In this document: one piece after another, positions 44,053 through 55,925 of the stretch | How the letters are laid out: each line of letters begins with the position of its first letter | How positions within the stretch are numbered: position 1 is the first letter of the stretch | Origin: Lasiodiplodia sp. COLG20 | Taxonomy: Eukaryota > Ascomycota > Dothideomycetes > Botryosphaeriales > Botryosphaeriaceae | Direction of reading: 5' to 3' | Length of the DNA: 64,000 nt | Assembly: GCA_009801085.1 (NCBI GenBank) | Contig: VNWV01000018.1 | Coordinates: 62,001 to 126,000 of the forward strand | Notes under the pieces: model-generated | What the model saw: the letters and a program-made list of their open reading frames with translations, nothing else | What the model was told of the DNA's origin: nothing | The model's database searches: none | Made by a program: the position numbers and the translations under genes

Positions 44053-46073
44053 TGTACCGTGCTGGTGTATATAGTTAGAATTGTCAGAGGTCGGTCTCAC
44101 GCGTGGGCGGCGTGAGGAGCTAAGGAAGGTGTCTGCATCGGCGCAAAGGCGGGAGGCAGTGAGAAAGCGCAAAAGTGAAGGAGGCGTTCGACCGGGGCGT
44201 CGATGTGTAAATGTGGATTAATTCTGGCATAGAGGCTCCTGGCTGGCACTGGGCGGCGTCGGTCCGCCCGCCTGAAACGCAGCTCGTGTGCATGCGGTCT
44301 TGGCAGCAGGCCTTCTTGGCAAAGGCTTGGTCCTCTAATTGACAGGAGGCAATCCTGCGCGTGCCTGCTTGTCGCCATTGATTGCGGAACAGAAAAAAAG
44401 AGAGAGTCGCACCAAAAAGTTTGCTCGCCGCAGACGTGCAGTCAGCCTTAACCAGCCCTGTCCTGCGACGCTGAATCGAACGCCGCCCGCGGGTAGCCTC
44501 GAGGCCTCGCCTCCGCTTTCCCTCCCGCCACGGGGCCCCCTGCTCTCCCTGCCGATCCTTCGCCAGACAGGGCCCCCGACCGCCATCCCACACGATGTGT
44601 CTCCGGCTTCCATTGGACAGTGTTCTGGAAGTGAATCAATCCGCACACGCGTCGTCTGCCCCAGCGAGAGCCCGATAGCCTGTCATGCCCCTACAACGTA
44701 TCCTTTCACGCTCCCGAAGATACAATAAATCCAAAGCCTTAAAATGTTTCCTCCACTCGAAACTTGTTCGAAACGCCGTCAGGCGGTCAAGGACGCAAAT
44801 GCTGATCATTGCGGCGACACCACCAGCGCGGAACATCTGCTCCGTGACGTACAGTTGCAATGCCCCATACTTTTACCCACGAAACGCGACAGGCCGGAGT
44901 CGCACGTGCCCCTGTAAAACAAAATGTGCAAGGATTTCGGCTACCGAGGGAGCTTCTCCAAAATTACCCAAAGAGGCAGGAGGTGGACGCAGAAGATCAG
45001 GGTGCACCAAAGGGGTGGATAGCGCCAAGCTCGGCTCCCAGTCCCTTTTTCTTATCATCAATAAGGAAACGCCAAGCACTTGGAGACCCCAAACGTGCCT
45101 TCAACGGCGTTTGCGGGGAACCCTGGGGCGTATGTACAAATATGGCTGGTAGATTGGCAGAGCGAGCACGCAATCCCGATCGACTGGGTGCCTGAAAGCA
45201 TGGGGTTTGCGAACCAACGTCCAACCGTCTCTTCTGTATCATTCACCGCACGTCGAGACTGCTGCATTGGCATTCAATTGATTCTTCTTTGTTTTAAAGT
45301 ATTCGCTGGTGAGAGTACTGCTGTATTGGATACTGTTACCGTATATGGTATATCAAACCAACTTGATGAGGCCGGAATCAGTCTCAAGCGGAATGATCTT
45401 TGTCAAAGGTCGGCAGCTCAAGGCATTGTTGTTAAAAACATCCACGCGCCTCAAGGGATCATGGCGAAGATATTTGTCGGTGAAAGTCATAGATGTGCGC
45501 CAAAGGGGCGAATGGGTTTTTTCGGCATAGGAAATAAGCTACAGTGTTGCTAACGTACACAGAACATTCCCGTTAAACGCCAACCCCTTTGATGCAATTC
45601 GGACCACGCTTGAACTCGAGTTATTGAGAAGTCCAATTTTGCATGCGTCTCTATTCTGCTATGTTACGGTTCGGTGCTTAGGTAGGTGTGTAAAACGGAG
45701 AAGAGGTTCCGCAAAGAGCAACGGCAGAGACGAGTATACGGAGCCGAATCGTAACAACAACGGTAAGCCGTTGGTTTTAGAGTACAGTATGTCCAGCGGA
45801 CTGCTTATCAGGCTGTATTGAATCACCACCACTTGTGCGGTAACCACCATAGGTTTTGACCGCAGAAGATGGAAGTTGGAAATCCATTGATCCTCTGAGT
45901 GCAGTGCAGGTGCACAGGTCCGAAGTATGCCAATTTTCAAGTTTCAGACGTCCGATGATGGAAATCGGGCGTTAAACCCCGAGCGCCTTGGGCTTTGGAG
46001 TTCTATTATATAAGCTCCTACCCAGTTCTGCTCGCAGAAATTAGAGTAGGTAAGTTCGACTGAACGGGAGATG
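44053..46073. other. 2-kb intergenic region, no supported gene
   Basis: The left part is the promoter of the beta-glucosidase. Overlapping plus-strand ORFs at 44685-45195 and 45080-45553 and minus-strand ORFs at 44997-45273 show no motif, no splice continuation and no codon pattern like the neighbours. Confidence 0.45.
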
Positions 46074-46268
46074 CTAACCGATGAGCCCAAGAACCCCCAC
46101 GCTGACGAGAACAAGGACCACCACTCCGATGAGAACAATATCCCAAGTAAGAATTTTCGTACGAGCGCTGTTGGAAGCGGTTGAGTAGGGCTGAGTATAG
46201 GTGAGAATCCCCGCGTCTTCCAGATCCTTGTCAAGGTCAGGCAGTAGCTGGTCAGAGCCTGAAGTCAT
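46074..46268 (-). CDS. Possible 64-residue tail-anchored membrane protein
   Basis: I do not recognise this protein. A hydrophilic, acidic N-terminal half (DQLLPDLDKDLEDAG) is followed by a polar linker and one strong C-terminal hydrophobic helix (DIVLIGVVVLVLVSVGVLGL) ending two residues before the stop. This is the design of a tail-anchored protein with a cytosolic head. The start codon context is ordinary and there is no intron. The alternation of a helix-like acidic head and a clean membrane helix in so short a frame is more orderly than chance ORFs nearby. It remains a hypothetical gene without homology support. Confidence 0.4.
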   Translation of the reverse strand: MTSGSDQLLPDLDKDLEDAGILTYTQPYSTASNSARTKILTWDIVLIGVVVLVLVSVGVLGLIG

Positions 46269-47008
46269 TGCGAGGATGGTTGATGGAGAATTTGGTGTGG
46301 TAGTTGGCTTGGGACGGGAACGTTAAAATACAGAGCTGGTGCTGTGATGAAGCTTTGGGCGGCCGGAGAAAACAGTGAAGGCTGCCGACCAAACGTTGTT
46401 TTACGGCAAGTTCATTTCTACTGCCACTTCTTAAATAGATGGTCACCTTTATACTTTGGGATTTTGCCCCCGCTTTAAGTGCTGCTCGGCTTCCCTTTCC
46501 CTCGTTCCATTTTGGCAGGTCCTGACCGCGCCTGCAAGCCTCCGCAGCTGTAGCATGGGCGGTTGGCGCTCAAATCGGGAAGAGCGGACCTAGCTAAGGG
46601 TCGGAGCAACATGGCGCTCTCATGGTGATGTAGCTTGTTTGAACATAATTCTTGGCCGGCCGAGTTGCAATTGAGACTGGTGCGATTCTTTGAGAGCCTA
46701 ACCAGCAGCCTGAGGCATTCGGGCACGCGAGTCATCAAGGTGAGGCATCGTGCAGCGCAAGCTAGTGGCTGCGAGTGCAGCGCAGTGAGATAAAGTTTCC
46801 TTGTGCAGGTAGAAATCGACCGAAAAACTGAAACGCATAGCAAAAGTAGAGCACGGTAGTTGTTATGGCGTTGAGCGTTGTAGCTGAAGAGACGTGTCGC
46901 GAAAGTCGTGGCCATGTTCCATGTGGGGGCAAGGGGCCTGCGCTTTGCATGACATGAGACACGACACAGTAAGGCAAGACGACAGAACATCACCCACCGC
47001 CCCGCGCA
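46269..47008. other. Intergenic, promoter of the DUF6604 gene
   Basis: 740 bp between divergent genes. A 172-codon minus-strand ORF (46475-46993) is Cys/Leu/Arg-rich without motif and is judged spurious. Confidence 0.45.
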
Positions 47009-49550
47009 ATGTCTACTACTTCACTGCCCGTCAGACCGCCTCCTGCTTCAGCCAGTAGCGATCGCCCAGTCCTCACCTCCGACTTCTGGGATCTCTACAA
47101 GTCCTCCAAGCGAGATACCGGTTACGTGCTAGACTGGCTGCGTCGCACTGTCGAAAATGCAGCCCGCACGAAAAAGTCCAAAACACCCATTGTCCCCATT
47201 GACGGCCGCTTGACCGTCCAAAACCTCGTCCAGGCCAGTGAGTTCGTCTCCAAGCGCCAAGTGACCGCTCCTCTGTACATTCGAGGTGCCTTTAAGCGCA
47301 CTCTTGTCAAGCGCCGACAGATTACCGAGTGGTACCGTCAGCGGGAACGCATCGATCCGACTGTCAAGCCTGGAAATGAATCCCACGCCTTTTTCAACGA
47401 TGCGTATGCCTCTGCGTTTCCAAACACGATCTTGAGCCATGTGCTGATCCTCAAACAGACTTGCCACAGCCTATGATTTAATGTTCCCTGACCAAGACGA
47501 GCCAACGCCCGGAAAGCCTAAGGATGTATCCAAGCCAGCCGCCAGAGATGACTCGTCGAAACCCTCCAAAAACTTCTTCGATGTCCTCGCCAACATTCCT
47601 GAAGAGGAACCCGGTTCTCCCGTTCTCGAGCTCGCCGAGCGAGATGTCCCCGAAGATGTGCCCGAACCGATCGAGTACGTCTTCGTCGACGACCCGCTCG
47701 CCGAGATTCTGGACCTCCATCTCTATGTCCTGGAGATGGATGCCCTTGTGTCTGCCACCAAGCACTTCTGGAAGCTTTCTGCGAATGCCGAAATGCCCGT
47801 GCCACTTGCAGCTTGGTTGACCACAGCGGGGTTTGCAGCAACGAAACGACTCTGCGATCTTATCACCCCTGCCATTGGTGGCCACAGAGCCCTCCTTTAC
47901 CACTATACCAGCAAGAGGGCCGACCTTGGAATAAGCGGTATTGACGTGTCTCAGGGTATGGCTGAGAAGACTGGAAAAAGCCCCGCCTACAAGGAATTCT
48001 CTGACGGCCTGGCCCTCGCCTTCCCTTGCTCCGCTCTGGTCAACTTCAAGAAGGACAGGCAGAACGACTCTGAATTTATGGGCGTAATAGAGCGCCAGCC
48101 CATCTCAAAGTCTTTCTTGCCCGAAGAGAAGGAGAAGGAGGAACAGGAGAAGTTCATCCAAGCCGTCATGAAGACCATCTCAGATCCCTATAAGAAGGAG
48201 CTCCCGGAGAGTGAAGCCCTTGCTGTGATGCAGCTTTTGGCTGAAAGACAGAGTAGAGACTCACAAGGCATGGAATCTGTTCTGAGGAGCATCACGCAGC
48301 TCATCAAGGACGACAAGAATAAGGGCGCTTCCTGGAAAGACGACATGAACCCCCTGCTTCCCGAAACAAGAGAATTTCTGGAATCGAAAGAGCTCTATCC
48401 GGGTACGACTCTTGTAGTCGGTCTCCAGCTGCTGCTAGAAACTTCTAAGAGCTTCGTTTACAAAGGAGATGCGCCGAATCCTATGAACTGCCGCATGATG
48501 GCTCTCAGACTTGCCCAGGAGGTGGTACAAAACATCCAGTTCGTCAATGATCATGACCTTGTTGCGAAGAATCACACGGTACCCATGGCATCTGGACTTC
48601 ATGGAGTGTCGGACAGACTGAAGGCTCTCATGCGTGAGAAACGGCTTGACTTGTACTCACAGTCTCCATGGACAGGAGGTCAACAAATGGTACAGACGCT
48701 GGCATATGCACTTGAAGCTGGCCTATCACTCTGCAACCAACGTGGCATCGTTGGTACGGTTCTGTACGGTTACAACGCTGTGCAGCAGCTTGCCGATGCT
48801 CCAGTCAAGAACCCGCTTCTGGATGCGCTCTCGAATCTCCTATTGGACGCCGTCTTTCTTGGGCGCCTCCCTGCATCGAACATGCACAGTATATGGATGC
48901 GTTTCCTGGGCGGAGGTGTTGAGAAGAAAAGTGCCCGCGGCAAAGACGGAAAGAAATTTTCAATCACGTTCCCCAAGCGTCCATCCGACTCCAAGAACAC
49001 GGCCGACTTCCAGAAGCGCATTGACGCGTTCAACCTATCGTTGTTCCACAATCTCTACGAGAGTTACTGGATGGGACGCCCAGAGTTCTGGGCTCAAGTC
49101 TTCAGCAACAGAGAGAAGAAGACGGTGTCAAAGGCGGAGTCGATTCAACTAGACACCAAGCTCCACAGAAGACCATTTGGCGAAGCTCTTTACATGATGA
49201 GCGATGTCGTTTCGTCGGAGTTCAACTCAGAATTCCCTGTGGCGAGGGTCAATTTCTTCGCCGTCTACATCACCTGTGTCGATATGCTCACGGAGATATC
49301 GCGGAGAGCAACGGCAAATCCGCCGGAGGAGCTCCGCTGGGCGTGGGATCTTGGCGTTATGGACTCCCACGTTGACGCCGCCGCTGGTTTCGCCTTCATG
49401 AACCATCTTCTCATGGACATTGATATTCGGTCTAGTAAGGCAGATAAGGCGAACATTTCCAAGCATTCTGGACTGCGCCTCGTGCAGGATGCGATCAACC
49501 ATGTTTGGGGAGACAAGAAGCTGGAAGACTTCTTTTGGAAGAGTTTGTAG
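47009..49550 (+). CDS. DUF6604-domain protein
   Basis: This is a fungus-specific protein of unknown function. Exons are 47009-47403 and 47459-49550 (55-bp intron); 2,487 nt give 828 aa. The DUF6604 domain covers about residues 20-270: FWDLYKSSKRDTGYVLDWL at the start, then a basic region around residues 45-110, then the acidic NIPEEEPGSPVLELAERDVP and LAEILDLHLYVLEMDALV. The remainder is helical, with a charged segment (EEKEKEEQEKF) that may form a coiled coil. No signal peptide, membrane segment or catalytic motif is visible. The intron junction restores NDALATAYDLMFPDQD in frame. Such proteins are common in plant-associated ascomycetes and often vary in copy number, but no role is established. 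Confidence 0.82.
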
Positions 49551-49958
49551 TTTCCCGATTGGCGACATATACTGTCATGTGAGTGCCAATCTATCAGAGA
49601 GCATGAATCCACAGATTTCCAAGAGTTCTTCTCCGCTTCTATCATGTCAGGATTCGGACATTGGCCCTTTCAAGTCCAAGCTCGCGGTCCAGACGCTGAT
49701 GTTCGCCCAACCATGAATCCCGGGAAAAGGCCCGAATCGCCTTAACCACCGTCGTGTCCGGCCTCACTTCCCCTTCAGTCTATCATCCCATGGGGGCCAA
49801 AACATTGCCGTATGTTCCTTTCGAAAATGCCGTGATTTCCCTTTCTGTGTTCATACGTTAAGTAATTGCCGTCTCGCTTTTTTTCCCCCTTCCAAATCGT
49901 GTTTTCTTGCTGGTCGTTCCTGAGCTTACTACTACCATCCTAACCACCACCAAAAAAA
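49551..49958. other. Intergenic, promoter of the MDR reductase gene
   Basis: 408 bp with the 3' flank of the DUF6604 gene and the promoter of the next gene; CT-rich near 49870-49960, ending in an A-run immediately before the ATG at 49959. Confidence 0.5.
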
Positions 49959-51026
49959 ATGCCCACCACACCCACATCAACCCGCCAATGGCTCCTCACC
50001 CGGCAGCCCACCGGCGCACCCATCCTCTCGGGCCCGTCCGCCACCTTCAGCCTCGTCACGGCCGAACTACCGCCCCTCCAAGACGGCCAGGTGCTCTGCC
50101 GCGTGCGCTACATCTCCAACGACCCGGGCCAGCGCGGCTTCATCGGCATCGGCGTCGCCGACGAGCGCATGTACGTGCCGCCCGTCCACGTCGGCACCCC
50201 CATGCGCGCCGGCGTCATCGCCGACGTCCTCGAGTCGCGCGCCCCCGCCCTCCAGCCCGGCCAGACGGTCATGAACCTCCACCTCGGCCTGTGGAGCGAG
50301 TACGTCGTCCTCGCCGCCGCCGACTGCCAGCCGCTGGCCCCGCTGCCGGGTGGGCTGCCTGTCACGCACTTCCTCGGCGCGCTGGGCGCTCCCGGGCTGA
50401 CGGCGTATTATGGGCTTGTGGAGGTGCTGCAGGCGGGGCCGCAGTGCAACACGCTCGTTGTTAGCGCGGCGGCGGGCGCGACGGGTAGTATGGTCGTGCA
50501 GATTGCGAAGAAGTTGCTCGGTGTCAAGCGGGTTGTTGGTATTGCGGGTGGCCCTGCCAAGTGCGCGTGGGTGCGCGACCGCCTCGGCGCCGATGCCTGC
50601 GTCGACTACAAGAGCGCGTCGTTCAAGGACGACCTGGCCGCCGCGACGGACGGGTTTGTGGATTTGTATTTCGACAATATTGGCGGCGCGATCTTGGATG
50701 CGGTGCTGCCGCGCATGCAGCGCGGCGGGACCATCGCTGTGTGCGGCGCTGTGTCGACGTATAACGATGCGGAGCCGATGGGGTTGAGGCACTGGATGGA
50801 GGTTGTTAGTATGCGGTTGCAGCTGAAGGGCTTCGTGTTGCTGGATTGGATGGATCAGATTCCGCGGGCTATTGGGGAGTTGGTGACGGCGGTGGTGGAG
50901 GGGAAGATTGTGCTGGGTGAGGAGCATGAGACGGTGATTGAGACGGGGATTGAGGGCGTGCCGGAGGCGTGGATGAAGTTGTTTGAGGGCGCGAATAGGG
51001 GGAAGTTGATTACGAAGTTGGTGTAA
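49959..51026 (+). CDS. Zinc-independent MDR oxidoreductase (CurA / prostaglandin-reductase-like)
   Basis: This is an NADPH-dependent reductase of the medium-chain superfamily that reduces activated double bonds (2-alkenals, enones). It is a single exon of 355 aa, the usual family length. It has YISNDPGQRGFI near residues 50-60, GALGAPGLTAYYGL in the central part, the nucleotide-binding VVSAAAGATGSMVVQIAKK and the downstream YFDNIGGAILDAVLP and GGTIAVCGAVSTYN. The zinc-binding cysteines and histidines of classical alcohol dehydrogenases are absent, as expected. Codons in the first 130 residues end almost always in C, then switch to G and T. The substrate cannot be predicted. The gene has no clear tie to its neighbours. 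Confidence 0.92.
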   Translation: MPTTPTSTRQWLLTRQPTGAPILSGPSATFSLVTAELPPLQDGQVLCRVRYISNDPGQRGFIGIGVADERMYVPPVHVGTPMRAGVIADVLESRAPALQPGQTVMNLHLGLWSEYVVLAAADCQPLAPLPGGLPVTHFLGALGAPGLTAYYGLVEVLQAGPQCNTLVVSAAAGATGSMVVQIAKKLLGVKRVVGIAGGPAKCAWVRDRLGADACVDYKSASFKDDLAAATDGFVDLYFDNIGGAILDAVLPRMQRGGTIAVCGAVSTYNDAEPMGLRHWMEVVSMRLQLKGFVLLDWMDQIPRAIGELVTAVVEGKIVLGEEHETVIETGIEGVPEAWMKLFEGANRGKLITKLV

Positions 51027-51658
51027 AAGGTAGTACTAGGGTGAGGTGAGGTAGAGATAGATGGAAAGGTCAGGAAATGAGAAATATCCAGTTTTTTTTC
51101 TGCTACTCTGTCCACTGGGTGCTGTGGACTATTACAATTCTTGGAAACATTGGCACCGCTCGCGCTCGACTACTATCGAGATGATACTGGGATCCTGTGA
51201 ACTGGAAAGCTACTGGTACTTTGTCGTGATTCGCGATTTACATTCAAACTCTAATTTACCTAGTCTGACCGCTGGCACAAAGTGCTTTTTTCCTAGTTCG
51301 GTTCCTAAAGAGCATGGATTGCAATAAATTTGGAAAATCACAAGATACAATTCACGGATTGATGGCCGGAAATCCAGATCCCTTCCAATTTAGTGGTACG
51401 ACATGACACAACAGTTTTATTGGCTGGAATCAGAACGATATTCTGGTAGCGACCAATCGTAGAGGGATCCACGTCAGCATTGCATACACCCAAGCCGGCG
51501 AAGATCAGCATGAGATGTTTTGGTGTTGTCCAATCAAGACTCACGCTACACAAGAGAACGAGCGGTTAAATGTCGAGAGCCTTGTTCTCTACGAAATTGC
51601 CCATCCTCCTTCCTATCCCTTAAGCTGTCAACCATTCTTCTCTACCTCACACACCGCC
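51027..51658. other. Intergenic, promoter of the first Clr5-ankyrin gene
   Basis: 632 bp without a supported gene; ORFs at 51061 and 51338 are short and unmotivated. Confidence 0.5.
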
Positions 51659-54600
51659 ATGGATAAGCAATGGGAACTTCACAAGGAAGAGATTGTGTCT
51701 CTCTATCGGGAATGCACCGCACAGGAAGTCCGAGACCACATGCGGCAAACCCACTCATTCAATGCAGCGTGAGATCTGCACCTATCCTCAAGAACCGTGT
51801 TTCCGAACGGATCCTCACTTGTGTATTTTTCTTAGGCCTCAACAATATGAGCGCCGTCTCAAGAAATGGGGAGTTCGCAAGAATCTCAAAGCAGAAGAGT
51901 GGATAGCGATTGGTCGTCGCATTGCAAAGCGCAAGGCTGAGGACGACAAAGAGAGCGAACTGACGGTTGATGGCTATTCATTTCCCCCAAGAAAGGTCTT
52001 GAAGGCCATCTCGAGGTACCAAGAAGGTACAATAGAGAGATTCCAACGAGGTAAGTGACCATCGCATGAGTGTATAACACAAATCTAATAGAGTCTCCAG
52101 AGCAACGGCCATTTCGAAGCCCGACACCGGAGGGATGCCAACTCTTCACTCCATTCATCTCTGCGGTGCCTTCTCCAGTCATCTCTACAGTGCCTTCTCC
52201 GGGATTGTCCGCAGTGTTCTCCCTCAATTTGGATAAAGCTCCTCTACTCCAATTTCAACGGTTCATGGGACAGAAAGGTATACTGCCACCGTCGTTTCTT
52301 TTTTCTTTGTTCCTAAGCTAATTATGTATCCAGTAGTGGTGTTCCAAGAACTCCTATCTCCTCTCGCCAGTGACAAGACTGATTACGCAGTCGTAACAAG
52401 ACCAACTACCGAACCTTCACAATCAGCTCAGCACAATCCTCTCGTATTGCAAGCAGTTCACGAGTCTTCTTTTACTCTGTCGTCCTCTGCCATCACTCAA
52501 AAGGCTCTTGGAAAATTCTTCGAGGCTGTGTTTCACACCACGAACCATACATTGAACAATTGGGGCTATTCAGGCAACGAAACTTTTCAGAAACTCGTCA
52601 TGGACGTACTCGAACGCATGATCGAAACTCAAAACAAAGCCCTCTTGCTCCACGCCATATCGGAACAAAATCCCACATTCGATGCTCTCATCGAAATCAC
52701 TTTCCGAGCAGCATTGCTCGAAAACAGAGTGGATTTGGTGAGATTCCTGATAGAATCTGGAAAGGTCAATCCGAACGACACAATTCCTATGTATAGCAGA
52801 CCTCGCTCTCCAGTTGAAATTGCTATTCGCGAGCGTAACTTTACCATGGCCGAACTTCTGCTTGACCTCGGAGCGGATCCGTGTGATGTCGTTACCTCCG
52901 ACACTCCCGTGGATTTCTGGAAACGTGTGGAGTGCGGAGAATTCGTACGGAAATTGTTAGAAAAAACTGTCAATCTGAAAATTGCTCGCACGATAATAAA
53001 ATTATCCAGGCACCGGGAACTTGAAGTCATGGACGAGACTGAAGATGGATTGGTATTCTCTGCGGTAGAGGTGGGCTCCATGGACATAGTCCGTCTTCTC
53101 CTCAAAAGAGGTGCAGATGTCAACGTACCAGGACCACTCAACGTGTCTCCTTTGACCATGGCTATTCTGGAAGGAAAACTCCACATAGCCAAGCTTCTAA
53201 TCGATTGGGGAGCTTCCTTTAAGCGTTGTTCCAGCTACCCATGGGGGCCTACTCCACTACAAGCTGCAACATTGGAAGGATTCTACGATATAGTATCGAT
53301 CCTCATTTACCGGGGCGCAGACGTCAAAGAAGTACCTTCAATCATGTCCAGCTATCCTGGAAACGTAAGACTCAGCCGGTTCAATACGCATCTTCTTAAA
53401 ATGCGCGACAATTGTGCATTAGAGATCGCCGTCTTTTACGGAGGAACCAATCGTCTCAAACTGGCTCAGCTGCTTGTGGAAGGTGGTGCAAACGCCGATG
53501 CATGCTTGCATAACATACTCGACCGCACAACCAAAAATTTTCCGGTGAAAGCAACAGATGAGGCTTTCAAGTATCTCCTCACAGTTTCTTCTTCATTTTC
53601 CATCGGAGACGCACTTTACACTGTCATAAATCTGGGATTTATGCAGTCTCTGCGAGTTCTTAGTGAACGCGCAGTCAATGGCACCGAATTTGTCTCGTCC
53701 TTTAATCCAAATGGGTCTTCGGCAATCGATTGCACCGATCCTGAGTTGCAAGTAGAAATGGTGTCCCATTTGATACAGCATGGCATTGAGCTCAAGCTTT
53801 CGGACAACAGACCAATGAGATTCAATGGGGACTTATACGAGAGTAACCCCGCATTGGCCGAGCTCCTTCTTCAAAACGGGGTCTACGTCTCCATACTCAC
53901 AAAGCTAGAGACAGCATTGATTAATGAAGACGAAGATGCTTTTGAAGACGCATGTAAAAATCTATTTTCAGCATCTCCTCATCCCACACTTCTCCGGGAC
54001 CCTTGCTTCGGCCATTCCATTTTGGTATTGCTCGCAGAATCAAAGCGTTCTGATATGGTTCAAAGCTTACTCAAATGGGGAGTTCGAGTCGACCTCCCAT
54101 GCGTCGTTTCAACTGTATTACAAATTTGTGCTCACGGGACCATGGAAAATTTACACATGCTACTTTCCTCGGGCGCACCGGTAAATTTGGAGCGCGATTT
54201 TGAATGCGACTGCTGGAACGAAATCACTGCCCAAGGAGAAACGTCCATCTTTAGCCCTTTGCAGGTTGCAGCAAGAGATGGGCGAACAGACGTGGTTGAA
54301 GCCCTGTTGCAATCTGGAGCATCGGTCAATTTTATCGGTGAGGTATATACTAAACTGTTAGGATATTATACTCCAATATCTTGGGTTTATCACCACGAGA
54401 TAGACAGCGAGTATACATGCGAATCCACACTCAGCATTTCCGTGGAAGGTGGCATTGAAACGGTTAAAATGATCCTGAATGCTGGAGCAGACGTCAATGG
54501 ACCACCCCATGGGCACGGCGGCCGTACTGCTTTACAAAAGGCTGCCCAGGTTGGCGACATAGAAATTGTCGGATATCTACTTCGAGAACGACAGGTCGAC

Positions 54601-54936
54601 GTTAACGTTGGGCCTGCAAAATGGCGAGGCGTCACAGCACTACAAGCTGCCGCGATAAATTCGCACTTCGACGTGGCACACACGCTTCTGGAGATGGGAG
54701 CCGACCCAAACGCCCCAGGCGCGGAAGAGGAGGGAAGAACAGCTCTGGAAGGTGCAGCGGAGAGAGGCAGAATTGACATGGTTCAACTGCTATTGGACAA
54801 TGGAGCGGATGTCACCAGCCCTGGTTTTGGTGCCATTCAACTTCAAAACGCTGTGGAACTGGCACGAAAGGAGGGGTTTCACGCCGTAGCCAGGATGTTG
54901 GAGCGTCACCGAGATAGCTTGGCGTCAACATCGTGA
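51659..54936 (+). CDS. Clr5-domain ankyrin-repeat protein (copy 1, intact)
   Basis: Exons are 51659-51768, 51836-52050, 52092-52277 and 52334-54936; 3,114 nt give 1,037 aa. The N-terminal Clr5 domain (about residues 3-60) runs WELHKEEIVSLYRE, EVRDHMRQTHSF and, across the first intron, QQYERRLKKWGVRKN. In fission yeast Clr5 is linked to heterochromatic silencing; in filamentous fungi the domain is a common N-terminal module of unknown binding. A Ser/Pro-rich linker leads to a poorly conserved helical middle. From about residue 300 to the end there are many ankyrin repeats, clearest in GRTDVVEALLQSGASVN, GGIETVKMILNAGADVN, HFDVAHTLLEMGADPN and GRIDMVQLLLDNGADV. It is a likely protein-binding scaffold. 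A related but broken copy lies on the other strand at 57007-60281. Confidence 0.88.
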
Positions 54937-55925
54937 CAGATTGAGTCTATGAATCAAGGGGGCGGCGATGGGTATTACCACGCTCAAGACCTCCCCGCCG
55001 AGGATTTGCGGTCGTGATCCTGGGGAGCCGCGAAACCTGATTGACCACCATCGGTCAGAGAATCCCTGCTGCGACTCTGGTAATTCATTTGTCTTGTATA
55101 GTTGGGTTTGCATGCTCATTTTTCTTTTCTTTTCTTTTCTTTCCGTTTTGCTATCGAAAGATACTACGATAATCTTTGGAGGAATAATATCATATGCAAT
55201 CTGTGAATGTGTCGGTTCAGTTAATAATGTAACAAAGCTAGGCTACTTGAAGCTATTGCCCTAGTGCTTGTCTACATCTATAGTATATTCAAGTGCGAAT
55301 GAATGATTAAGTGCCCACCCTCTGTTGCAATCCGAAGGGAACCAACCTCGTGCGGCTCGAGCAGAGCGTTCGCCGGGCAATTGCGGCGTGCGGAGGTTTT
55401 GATTGGCTACACGAAAACCAACTCCCCACCAACCGACTGGCAAGCGACATCACTGCAAAATTGTACGGCTCTCCAAGTCATGCACTCGAAGTGATTGTAA
55501 TATTGAGACAGAGGATGTTCATTCATAATTCATCCCAAGCTATAATAAGTTGTCCCGAACCTCTGGGTCACAGAAGTACCATCTCATAGGCCTGAGATAC
55601 TTTGTACTGTACCTCTCCCACGTTACCAACTGCACCTCTTCGATAAGCATCATTCGCTAGATCGCCATCTTAGACTTAGCAGATCGGACGAAACACGGCT
55701 GAAAATGGTAGAGATAACCAAAAAGCACACCATAATATTTCTAATCAAAAAATCGGGTAACTTTCTACCCGAACCCGAGATATCTAAATCCTGACTTCTC
55801 AAAATCTCCAACACCAGAAGATATAACTAGGCCTCACGAGCAGTCAATCCAAGTCTACCATCACCGTTCCCTCCTCCCACCCTTCTCTCCTCCCACCCCC
55901 ACCAACCACACACCCACACGGCACC
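54937..55925. other. Intergenic, promoter of the epimerase gene
   Basis: 989 bp, AT-rich with a CTTTT pyrimidine run near 55123-55143. The 92-codon ORF at 55311 has no motif. Confidence 0.5.

Noticed and set aside
43297..44115. 272-codon plus-strand ORF
   Set aside because: Antisense to the beta-glucosidase gene; Arg/Ala/Gly-rich shadow in GC-rich DNA.
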